NCBI GenBank assembly: GCA_963082875.1
Contig: OY720100.1
Span: forward strand, 4,836,001 to 4,900,000
Length of the DNA stretch: 64,000 nucleotides
Direction of reading: 5' to 3'
Source of the DNA: Corella eumyota
Lineage: Eukaryota; Chordata; Ascidiacea; Phlebobranchia; Corellidae
Shown here piece after piece: positions 1 to 23,777 of this stretch; the stretch's first letter is position 1; each line of letters starts with the position of its first letter. Under the pieces are notes generated by a model. The model made no database searches, had not been told where the DNA came from, and saw only the letters and a program-made list of their open reading frames with translations. Made by a program: the position numbers and the translations under genes.

Positions 1-13532
<13,532 letters not shown>

Positions 13533-15354
13533 TTTGTTACTCTTTGTTGGCAAAGAGCAACTATTTTATTTTAAACAGTTTTTAATCCAATGAAAATGTA
13601 TATCCGTGTAGTGAAAACTTAAAAGCATTGATTATATGTACTTGACCTGTCGATGTTAATCAAGCTTATGAATAAACCAGCTTTTCAGTTCCACATTTTT
13701 TCAGAAATGTTAGTTGTTAACAAGCCTTTATTAAACAACAGAAAATTGAGTAAATAATCAGTTTGTCAATTAGGATAAACTTAAGGGTATCCCTAATACA
13801 GTTAAGGTAGTCGACTAGTCGGTAACAGACAAAAAAAGATAAATCTATTTATATGCTGATGTATAAAAATTTACAACAGAAAAAATAATAGGCTTATATC
13901 TTTCATTTGCTAGATTTTTACCAACTCTATATATTACTTGCTTTATACTCATTATACTAAAAAAAGTTTGTTTCATGCTGCAATATGGCCTAATCTTACA
14001 TGAATTTTAATAAACTTGTTAGTGGTACTCAATTCCAAGCTTAAATGTCGTGCATTTATGCAGTGGAACCTTCATTTACAATCTGACATTACTGCATACC
14101 ACTTAACTGCTTAAACAACTAATCAGGCAAACAACTGAACAACATACTAAATTGCAATGCAATATATACATAAACTGTATACCAAAACGTTCTTTATTAT
14201 AAACTCTATGACCTCGAACAATTGACAAACTTAAAAACTGTAATTGTTATATTTTTGCAAATCACGCCCTAAAGTAAAACGCCCAACAAATTAACCATCT
14301 TGACTTACCGTCAAAGATATACTTGGGTATACAATATAAAAGAAGATTATGATAATCTGCTTCGCTGTAAATGCAATGACAATTAACTAAATTAACGTTA
14401 GTTTTTCTCTTTTATTTTAGCAATAAAATAATTAACCTAACATAAAAAAATTAACTAGGCCTCAATGAAGTTTTGGTTAGGAAGTAAGGAGCGTAATTTA
14501 ATGTGCCGTTGCCAAAAATTAAATAAATTTAATTATAATATTTTTAAATTTAATAAATTTAAGGCTTTTTGCTTTATTAATTGCAAAAAAAATTTCAAAT
14601 TAATAAAAAAAATACAAATTAGACGGTGTTTACTAATTGGGTCTACTAAAAATCATTTGTGTTCGGCCATTTGGATAGAACGTCCATATTTGTTAAAGCT
14701 ATCAAATAAAACCAACAAATACAGAATTCATTTCAGTATAATTTTGAAAGTAACAGTTTTGTACTATTTTTAAAAAGTAATACTTTTAGACCGGTGACAG
14801 TGCATACCAAAATGACGTCACTGATTTTGCGATGACGTAACCAAAGGATTGTTTACAAAAACCTTTTGCGATAAAAAGATTGTGTTGCAAAAGAGATAAA
14901 TTGTGGTAAGATCGAACGCTACAGGCAAAAACAGGCTGCGGATATAGCAAGAAAAAGCTTTTCACAAACTTCTTAGTTTATAATTAGGTTAAAATGTTTT
15001 AAATTAAACGCAGTAAAAAAAGGTTAAGTTGTTCTGTCGTTACAAATTTTTTTTGCTAAACCGCTTTTTTATTTTTTTTTTAAATCGCCTTTTAATATTT
15101 TTTTAAAACAGTAGCCATAGTAAAATACTAAAAAATAGATAAAAAAGATAGTCAAAAATAGCAAAAAAATTTAAGTTGTTTTTTAATATTATAAATAAGC
15201 AACCAAACAAGGATTATAAATCATTCAAATATGTATTTGGGGTACGAATATATTTTAATTTTTATGGTTAATAATTTTTTTTAAACTAATTTACTTAATT
15301 ACAAAACCATGATGTGATATTTATCTAAGGTGGGCTATATTTTTTTACCTAAAA
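13533..15354. other. shared upstream region of ROCK and the MFS gene
   Basis: This 1.8-kb gap lies between two genes that point away from each other, so both promoters should be here. An open frame of 102 codons at 14465-14773 is AT-rich, low in complexity and resembles nothing known; I do not call it a gene. The only conspicuous motifs are two CRE-like sites at about 14813 and 14833. The transcription starts are not visible. Confidence 0.6.
14813..14840. promoter_or_regulatory. paired CRE-like sites
   Basis: A perfect palindromic CRE (TGACGTCA, 14813-14820) is followed 12 bases later by TGACGTAA (14833-14840). They lie between divergent genes, about 540 bp upstream of the MFS start codon and 1.3 kb upstream of the ROCK start. 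Binding by CREB/ATF factors is what the motif is known for; use here is inferred. Confidence 0.4.
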
Positions 15355-16749
15355 ATGACAAAATCAAACATTAAAGAAAATAGTTTGTGTGTTAAATATT
15401 TTGAAACTATTGTGCTGTCTTTAGCCTTTCTATCACTTGGATTATGTATTTCAGTCGCAGGACCAACTTTGCCCACTCTAGCATACAACCTTGGTGTAGA
15501 TATTGATTCAATTTCTGTTATTTTTCCATCAAGAGGGGGTGGTTATTTAGTGGGCTCTATTCTTAGTGGGATACTATACGAAAAACTTAACCAATATGGC
15601 ATCACCTTTGCAACATTATTAGTAACATCCATTGGAATTTTCTTTGTGCCTCTCATGCCCTATATAGGCTTGTTAGCAGTAGCAATGGCAACAGCTGGTT
15701 TTTCAATGGGAGTTCTGGATACTGGTGGAAATGTAATGTGTTTACAAACATGGGGGGATAAGTCAGAGCCTTACATGCAGATTCTCCACTTCTCTTTTGC
15801 TTTCGGTGCCACCCTTGCCCCTCTCTTTGCTCAACCTTTTATACGAGCAGAAACTGATTTACCAATAGAAGATCACACCACAGCCAGTACCCTAAATCAG
15901 ACCACCACAATTTCTGTATTAGAGGAGAGTAACTCAACCTGGTATCCTAATGTTCTGTGGGTATTTGTTATTGTTTCAGTTTCTGCCCTGTTTTGTGCGC
16001 TAATGTTTTTGTGTTTATATTGTTGTGTTAAAAAGTCTGAAATTGTGAGTCAGGAGAATACGATTAAATCCGAAGGATCAAAGTTCCGAATTCAGCTGTT
16101 GGCGTTGTTATTTATATTTTTTATGTTCTATGTTGGAATGGAGGTAGCATTTGGCGCATATATTTACACTTTTGCCATAAATTGTTCTAATCACTATTCT
16201 AAGGATACTTCTACTTTTCTCAACACTTTATTTTGGGGTTCATTTACTGCAGGCCGTTTTTTAAGCATTTTTCTGACCAAGTTACTCTCTTCCACCGGTT
16301 TATTGCGACTGGACTTAATTGGCACATTCATGTCTGTCATTTTGCTCTGCTTGTTTCCCATGTATGCTGATAATGCTGATTTTTTGTTGTGGGTTGCTAT
16401 ATCAATGTATGGTCTTTCTATTGCCAGCATCTTTCCTACTGGAATTTCTTGGGCTGAGCAATACATTACTGTTAACGGAAGAGCTGCCACTACTTTAGTT
16501 GTCGGGGCAGCGCTAGGAGAAATGATCTTGCCCTTTGTCTTGGGGCATTTTATTAATGCAAACCCCATGAACTTGATGTACTTCACAGTTGCAACCATGG
16601 TCATTTGTGTTGTGACATACTTGGCTATGCAGTGCTTAGCTAGCAACAGAGGCAAGCGCTTAAAAACGACTGAGAATAATAAACCCAAGGAAATAGACGA
16701 CAAAGAAAATGTGGAAGAAGCATTTCCTCTTATGAAAGTTTCTACTTAA
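15355..16749 (+). CDS. MFSD4B: major facilitator sugar-transporter-like protein, MFSD4 type, single exon
   Basis: A 464-residue membrane protein of the major facilitator superfamily. The N-terminal half opens with a helix (about residues 15-37) ending GPTLPTLAYNLG, followed by FPSRGGGYLVGSILSG and GFSMGVLDTGGNVMCLQTWG. The stretch LHFSFAFGATLAPL is very like the MFSD4/NaGLT1 (sodium-dependent glucose transporter) signature. A hydrophilic linker with N-glycosylation-type sites (about 165-195) comes before the second half, where GISWAEQYITVNGRAAT precedes the last helices. The C-tail is lysine- and glutamate-rich. The whole coding region lies in one exon, unlike all neighbours, which could mean an old retroposed origin. 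The A/B assignment within MFSD4 rests on short motifs and the substrate is unproven. Confidence 0.85.
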   Translation: MTKSNIKENSLCVKYFETIVLSLAFLSLGLCISVAGPTLPTLAYNLGVDIDSISVIFPSRGGGYLVGSILSGILYEKLNQYGITFATLLVTSIGIFFVPLMPYIGLLAVAMATAGFSMGVLDTGGNVMCLQTWGDKSEPYMQILHFSFAFGATLAPLFAQPFIRAETDLPIEDHTTASTLNQTTTISVLEESNSTWYPNVLWVFVIVSVSALFCALMFLCLYCCVKKSEIVSQENTIKSEGSKFRIQLLALLFIFFMFYVGMEVAFGAYIYTFAINCSNHYSKDTSTFLNTLFWGSFTAGRFLSIFLTKLLSSTGLLRLDLIGTFMSVILLCLFPMYADNADFLLWVAISMYGLSIASIFPTGISWAEQYITVNGRAATTLVVGAALGEMILPFVLGHFINANPMNLMYFTVATMVICVVTYLAMQCLASNRGKRLKTTENNKPKEIDDKENVEEAFPLMKVST

Positions 16750-17638
16750 GTTCCAATTTATTAAAAGTTCTGTGATTGCTATGTTTAAAAGTTCTATGTG
16801 ATTGTTTGTTTATTATTTTCACCCTACCTAATTTAATATTGATTTAAAGTAATATTTTTAATTTTATTGATACTCGTTAGAATTTTTTTTATAAGATTTC
16901 ACATATTTTTTAACTTTATAAATGCAATACTATATAAATTTTTTATAATTTTTTAATTGTTTAAAATTGCAATTATAAAAGTGGTACCACTCTTAAATAA
17001 GGCGAGAAAATATTTTAAATTTTGGAATCTTGTTGATACAGAAAATTGTAATTGCTTTGGGCTATTAAAAGTTTTGTAAAAACGCTGCTTTGGTGTTTAA
17101 ATTTAAAGTTTTACTAATTATGTTTGTTTTGGTTTTGTACCAAAGAACCAAAATTAATTTAAGGATATTGCACTTTGTTAAAATTAAAAAAAATGAAATT
17201 TAAATTACACTGATTTATACTATATTGCTGCTAATAAAAGAAAATTAAGCCTTATTTAAATAAAATCTGCATAGCAAAAGCATGAATAATTTAGTAAGCT
17301 AAATTAAATATATACTAAAAATAATTTGAAGGGTAAAACAATAAATTAAAAATGTTAACCAACGAAAAAGTTAACCCAAGACTAGGAAATATTTTAATAA
17401 AAAAATACTTCATTCAGCAATGTCCTTCGCTAAAAAGTTAGAATAAAGATGAGATAATATTGTTAATAAAAATGAACAGAAGACAATATTTATCATTAGT
17501 ATCGTAATAAAGAAATCAAATTTTAGTCCCGATAATTAAACATTTACTTAAACAAAAACCCTATTGTTTTATTAAAATTAAACATATTGTTTTATTAAAA
17601 CTATTAAAATTAAACATATTGTTTTATTAAAATTAAAA
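16750..17638. other. 3' intergenic region between convergent genes
   Basis: AT-rich sequence between the 3' ends of the MFS gene and the aldehyde dehydrogenase. An AATAAA at 17233-17238 could serve the MFS transcript. On the other strand, three repeats at 17562-17636 carry poly(A) signals for the dehydrogenase. No coding potential is seen. Confidence 0.6.
17562..17636 (-). repeat. three short repeats carrying poly(A) signals for the ALDH gene
   Basis: The word TATTGTTTTATTAAAA occurs three times (near 17562, 17585 and 17616). Read on the minus strand each copy contains AATAAA, and the nearest lies about 10 bases past the dehydrogenase stop codon. Confidence 0.55.
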
Positions 17639-20600
17639 TCACAAACTTGGAGAATTAAGTTGAGTGACGACAGCTTTAACTTGCGTGTATTCTCTCAATG
17701 CATATTCTGAAAGATCTCTGCCAAAACCGGATTGTTTGTATCCACCGAATGGAATAGCTGGCGACATCTTGAAAAAGCAATTAATCCTGTAATGAAAAAA
17801 AACATAATAATTTTTTTTGCATATATCTTTATCCTCGATATGGGAAGGTCAAATGCGTAACCTAAACAAAGAGACCCAGTCTAGAGTTGCCTTTAGCAGT
17901 TTGCAGTATAATATAGATTATGATTGCCCGGTAATTATGCTGCTGATTAAGTGCTGGCTCAGCAGGAGTTTATACCGTTCATAGCGCCTTACTTAAGGGC
18001 GCTACGGCATAAGAGCAGTGGTGATTGAACCCACAACCTAATGGTGGTGTAGCAAATGTTCTTACCACTACACCATGCTGCCGGTTATATTTAACATGTT
18101 AAGTTTAGTGACTTAAATAGTACTGTGGGATTTGGTTTAAGTAAGAAATAAATGTTAAGTTATCAAATAGCTATTTTTTAATATTTTCTTTACACTAATT
18201 TAAGGCGCCATTTAAACGAATACATATTTCTTAATGATATAACTTAAGGATTAAATAATACCAAACAGTTCCTGCTTCAATGTTTTTAGCCAACATCATT
18301 GCTTTGTTAATGTCATTTGTGAATACTGCAGCAGCAAGACCATAAGCAACATTATTTGCTCTCTCTGTCACCTCCTCAACTGTTTTAAACTTATATATTT
18401 GCTGCACTGGCCCAAATACCTATTATTATTAAAAAAGTTATATAAAATCTTTAGTAAATGCAATACAAAATTTAAAGAGTAAAACTTATATTAATATAGG
18501 CTTTAGTTTAAGCCAATTTTAATTCTAAAGTAATATAGGAAGTAAAAAATGAGTAAATCTATTTTAACGGAGCCTACTATTAAAGAAGAGTAGAGTTTGT
18601 CAAATTTATTTAAAAAAGTTAGTTTATTTAACACTGGCAGCATGGTGAACAGGTCAGAACATTTGGCTTCACTACATAAGTTTCTGGGTTTTATTTCCAC
18701 TGCTTTTAGGCTGTTGTCCCCTTGAGTAAGGTGCTATAAATAGTTTAAACTCCTGCTAAGCCAACACTGGAACAGCTTATAATTATTGGGCAATTATGAT
18801 CTGAAATATCCCAAACTGCCCAAGACAGCTCGAGGCTGAGATAGTGTAGCTGATGTTAGTCTATGTTTAGGTCATGAAGTCACCTTTCCAAATCTGGATA
18901 AATAAAAATAAAAAATTCAATTTTTAAAATACTACAAACCTCTTCCTTTGAAATTTTCATTTCATCATGAAGGTTAGTTATTACAGTAGGTTGAATAAAA
19001 TGGCCTGCCTCTCCTTCAACTGAGTTTCCACCACACATAATAGTGCAACCTTCCTCTTTTCCTTCTTGAATCATCTTTAAGATCTTATCCTTTTGCAATT
19101 TGCTAATCTTTATTTAAAATAAAAAAGAATATACAATAAATCAAAATATACAAAAGTTTTAAATAAAATATAATTAATGTACAGTACCAGAGTGTTTAAT
19201 GATTAACTTATTTTGAAAGATCTTTGTTAATATACCTTTTGTAAATTAGAATATTAAATTGGTATTTACTTATTGTTTTGTTATTTTTGTGTAAAGGTTC
19301 ACTTATACTATGACATTTTATTGGTAGGGATAATAACACTTGCTACACCACATGAGGTCGTGGTTTAATCCCTACTGCTTTCATGCTGTAGTGCCATTAA
19401 GTAAGGCGCTATAAATAATATGAACCTCTGCTGAGCCAGCAGCACTTAATCAGCAGCATAGTAACCATGCTATTATAATCTATAAAACATCCCAAACTGC
19501 TAAAGGCAACTCGAGACTGGGTCGGAGAACCTGATGTACTCTAAGTTTATGTCGCGCATTCGACCTTTTTACATCAAGAATAAAGATATTATACATACAA
19601 AAAAATTTCTAGTAACAAATGTAAATAAAAATAGTGTTCATTAAACTAACTTGAGGTCCATGTTTGACACTAAACTCAGAGGGATGTCCAATTTTTCCAG
19701 TTTGTGCCCGCTTTACGCTTCTTTTAACGAACTCGTCATAAATATCTTCATGAACAAAGACTCGAGATCCTGCGCAACATACTTGCCCATTGTTCGAGAA
19801 CTGAGCAGTATGAGCCATCTCAACAGCGTAATTCACTGTAAAAAGGACAACTTATTTATCTTTTAGTACAACTTTAACCAGAATACCGAGTTTTATTTAG
19901 TTTAACTTAACAATGAACTACTACAATAATAAACAGTTTTAAACCACATAAATATGTTACTAATGTAAAGGTTAAAATAAATTAGTTGTTTTTACACTCT
20001 TATTTGTTTATTTATGGGGTCTACATTAAAAGTTTTTGCGGATTATTATTAAGATTCAAAGCGAACTCATTAAAAAAAATGATACAACTTACAGTTCACA
20101 TCAGGGAAAATAATGTTGGGACTTTTTCCTCCCAGTTCCAGTGAAACTTTCTTTAAGTTGGACTCAGCTGATGCAATCATTATTTTTCTTCCGGTCACAG
20201 CTGATCCCGTAAACGCGATTTTACCAATGTCCATGTGTCTTGCAAGTGCATCGCCAGCATCATGACCATATCCTTCAATTAACAAGTTTATATTTAGGTT
20301 TTTTACTCACTCATAAAATATTTATTTAACTGCCACAATAACTATATCAATGACAGATTATAGTTATTACACACAGTGTTATAATATATCATGACTTGCT
20401 TTTTAAACTATAGTTCAAACAAAGGTTAGGTTACACAATTTTGTGTGTACTTTAAAGCTGTAATTTACCTTCAATAAATCTGCTCACCTTTTAAAGCCTG
20501 TATAAAAATGGCATTAAAAAACAGTTAGAACTTTTAATTCTTGTACCTGTTACTATGTTAATTACGCCAGGTGGAAATCCAGCTTCTTTACAAAGTGATC

Positions 20601-22599
20601 CCAAATACAGCGCAACCAAAGGAGTCAATTCAGCTGGTTTAATTACTATCACATTACCCATGGCAATACAAGGTGCTAGCTTCCAAACAAAGATAGTAAG
20701 AGGAACATTCCACTATCAAAAATAACGTTAAAATAAAAGTGATTTTGTTGATATGAATAAATTTTTAAGGTAATGTTTAACAAAGTCTGGGTATTGGAAA
20801 TTTTAGGTCAATATTAGCAAAACTATAACATTAAAACAGGTGGTGGTTAAGACAATAGCCTATCTAGTAAGGCAAAAATTTTAACTTCTAATTCTGCAAA
20901 GTAAATGCTATATTAAAGTATTTCAGAGTATAAAAAACTTAATCTTTGTCATACCAAAAATGAATAAACTGTTGCTATAATTAAACAATGAGGCCAATTT
21001 TTTTGGATTTATAATAAGTAAAAAATATTAACTTACCGGAATAATTGCTCCACAAATACCAACTGGTTCAATTTCAGTAAAAACTAAAGACTCATGATCT
21101 GTAAAATGATTTAAAAAATGATGTAAAATCAAGTTATTTAAATTTAAAGCTCACAAAAAAACTGGAATCACATTAGTTGTTCGGTTCTAGATAAAACACA
21201 ATTACCATACTGCTCTCCTAAATTCTCTCATCTGGATTACGGTGCGAGAAAATTATCACCTACGGATTACGATTAGAGCTAAACAAAACATAATTACCCT
21301 ATAACTCTCTCTTGTCTGTTTTACAGTGTGAGAGAATTTACACCTACGGATTTTGGTTTCTCTCCTATGATAGCATGTTCTTTTGTCTAGAGCCGGACAA
21401 CATACAAGACCCAAAAACTGTTTGTTAAATTTAATTTTTACCCATTGGAATTGTATTTCCATGAAACTTATCAACCCAACCAGCAAAGTAACGAAGAGTG
21501 TTCCCAATTTCAATTACTTCTCCCATCAATCCATGCAAGTAATTCTTTCCAGCATCGAGCGAATCCAAAGACTATAATTAGGAACAAAAACAGAATAGAA
21601 ATCTTGGCATAAAATGCCCCACTAATGCATTAAGTGTGTCATTTTATATTTAAGTAAAAAATCTTTAAAATTGCAAAAAAATTTATATTTTAAACTTTTT
21701 TTTATTTAAATCTTTTTAAAATTTTCTAATTCAATTTTTATTATGTTATGATTTTTAATAATGCCAAATGTTAAACTTACTGCAATGTAATGGGAATCTC
21801 TGTCTATTAGGTCAGCAAGCTTGTTAAGAAGTGCTGCCCTTCCTGATGGTTTCATTGTTCTCCATGCTGAACCTCTCTTGTAAGCTGCTTTTGCTGCAGC
21901 GACTGCTGCGTCTATATCAGCCTAGAAAAACCAATTTTTTTAAAACATTCCAAAATAAAGTAGTCGTTATTATTGGATATATTTGTGTATAAAAACAAAA
22001 ATATTACGAAAACGTTGTTTATTTTAATGTTAAAAACATAGTTTTTTAATTTATAATTTTTTACATTTTTTAATTATTTAAATGTTATGAAAATTTAAAT
22101 AAAAATTTTTATCTTAAAAATATTTAAATAAAAAATTTAAAGCACAAGTAGGTAAATGTTACAAAATTTGGTTACCTTTTTCCCTCGTGCCACTTGACAT
22201 ATTTCTTTCCCTGTCGCAGGATCTTCTGTTCCAAATGTTGTTCCATCTTTGGCATCAACAAATTCGTTGTTGATAAAAAGCTGAAATCAACAAAATAAAT
22301 TTTAACACAACAATAAAATTATTAAAAATATCAAAAAGTTTTTTAATTAAGAATAGGAATGCATAACTTTAAATAACTAGTATATATTTTAGCCTACTAT
22401 TTTTAGTACACAATCCCATATTCATAGGATTTTTATATAGCTCAAAATTTTAAGTATTTTTGCAATAAAAAAGTTTTTATTATAGTTCCTATACTATGGC
22501 CAACAACATTTTTGCATTAGCAATGTCAAGAAGTTAAACTATATGCACCTTAGTGAATTTAATCTCAGGATTTTTTATTGCTTGGGGAATTTTATCCAT
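17639..22599 (-). CDS. aldehyde dehydrogenase, class 1/2 (ALDH1A/ALDH2-like), 11 exons
   Basis: NAD(P)-dependent oxidation of aldehydes to acids; vertebrate relatives include the retinaldehyde dehydrogenases. Exons: 22599-22549, 22280-22176, 21921-21781, 21571-21442, 21098-21037, 20712-20547, 20272-20093, 19835-19651, 19107-18940, 18419-18262, 17786-17639. They sum to 497 codons plus stop, the usual family length. There is no leader peptide ([17 protein letters not shown]), so the enzyme is probably cytosolic. Visible residues: IIPWNVPL (normally WNFPL, catalytic Asn), [25 protein letters not shown] nucleotide loop, [12 protein letters not shown] (general base Glu) and [11 protein letters not shown] with the nucleophilic Cys. 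The C-terminus has [19 protein letters not shown]. The stretch [14 protein letters not shown] differs from the vertebrate 1A consensus, so retinal activity cannot be assumed. The gene is divergent from DAW1. Confidence 0.93.
17824..18085 (-). repeat. tRNA-derived SINE in ALDH intron 10
   Basis: Reverse-oriented copy of the SINE family also seen at 4.35, 18.6 and 19.3 kb. Read on the minus strand it starts with the tRNA-like head (GTGTAGTGGTAAGAACATTT), carries GCCAGCACTTAATCAGC in the body and ends with the poly-A/T side at low coordinates. It is in the same orientation as the host gene. Confidence 0.8.
18640..18905 (+). repeat. tRNA-derived SINE in ALDH intron 9
   Basis: A more diverged copy of the same family: tRNA-like head at about 18640-18705, body words CCTTGAGTAAGGTGCTATAAA and CTCGAGGCTGAG, and a tail rich in ATAAA ending near 18915. 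It lies about 35 bases beyond the donor of exon 9, antisense to the gene. Confidence 0.7.
19322..19590 (+). repeat. tRNA-derived SINE in ALDH intron 8
   Basis: Copy of the same family with GAGGTCGTGGTTTAATCCC (B-box-like), GCTGAGCCAGCAGCACTTAA, AACTCGAGACTGGGTCGGAG and a tail beginning AGAATAAAGAT. The far 5' end is shortened compared with the 4.35-kb copy. Confidence 0.78.
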
Positions 22600-23777
22600 A
22601 TTTTTATTAAACTTAGACTTTCAAAACTAATCTTAACTAATTTATTTCTAAAGTTAAAATAAAAACGTTGTATATATATAAGTAGGCTATATATTTAAAA
22701 AAAAACTTAATCTAACACACTTGAAACCGAGCATAGTTATCATTTAAATAGCTTTGTAATAGTTTGCCCAGATTATTCAGCAAATTTTTTGTTTGGTTAA
22801 GGCGGGATAAATGATTAACCATTTATATATTTAACAATAAAACAAGCATAATCTTGCAAAATATTGTTCGAGTTGTACATTAATGAGAACTGGGAGCAAA
22901 AAATAAAAATAATCATGACATGTTATTTTTTTGTAATCTTTAAAAAAAAAGTTAACTAAGTATTGAGCTTGATTAGCTGCATTGTGTAATAACTAAAAGA
23001 CTTTGTTTTATTACATGGGGTCCTAGGTTTTTGTTCCTTAGTGCTTTGGTGCTATAATCTTCTTAAATAACGTGCTATAAAGATATGGACTTCTGCTAAG
23101 TCAAAAACTAATCAACATTTATTTTAACTAAATAAAAATGGATTTGATAAAAAAAAAAAAAATAATATACCAAATATAAACATTTCATTGTGCTAAACAC
23201 ATGGTAGTACTTACAAACTATTTTTGTACGTCTTTTTTTATGAAAATTTGATGTTGTCATTCAACCTCTTTGTGATCTTATTTTTTGAGAGGACTGGTTT
23301 TTATTTAAACTGTCAAATGTTTATTCCGTTTACCCAGATTCCTATTAAAAAAAAACATTAAAGTTGAAGCAATAAATAACGATCCATAGCATTGGTATAG
23401 AAAAATGTACTTACTTTGTTGTATTTTATTTATGTACACGTGCATCTTCACAGACTTCAAAGATTTAAAAAGATTTTATAGAAAAAAAACAATAAAAAGG
23501 GGAAACCCCCTACTGTCTATGACTTAATGCTGTCTAAAGTACAGTTTAAACAACAAATAAAAAATACATTTAAAAATTAATTTAAAATATTTTATTAATT
23601 GTTTGACGTGCTGTATGATAAAGTTTGCAATCAATCTTTTTTGTAAAATATAAAAAAAAATTGACAACACTGAGTGTTCCGAACAACGAAAGACGCTGTT
23701 TACTTTTGTGAAATATTTTAAAAATCGTTTGTATTTATTTTATAAAAGTTGGTATTATCTTTGCCTTGTAATCGAAT
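22600..23777. other. shared upstream region of ALDH and DAW1, with a SINE fragment
   Basis: This 1.2-kb gap lies between the divergent ALDH and DAW1 start codons. About 22975-23108 resembles a decayed SINE of the local family (GTGTAATAACTAAAAGAC, then GTGCTATAAAG and ACTTCTGCTAAG). No clear promoter motif or X-box was found for DAW1 here. Confidence 0.5.

Noticed and set aside
14465-14773. 102-codon open frame on the + strand upstream of the MFS gene
   Set aside because: Lys/Asn/Phe-rich translation typical of AT-rich DNA, no motif, and it sits in the shared promoter region.
16194-16703. 169-codon open frame antisense to the MFS gene
   Set aside because: A reverse-strand shadow of the real coding exon; no family resemblance of its own.
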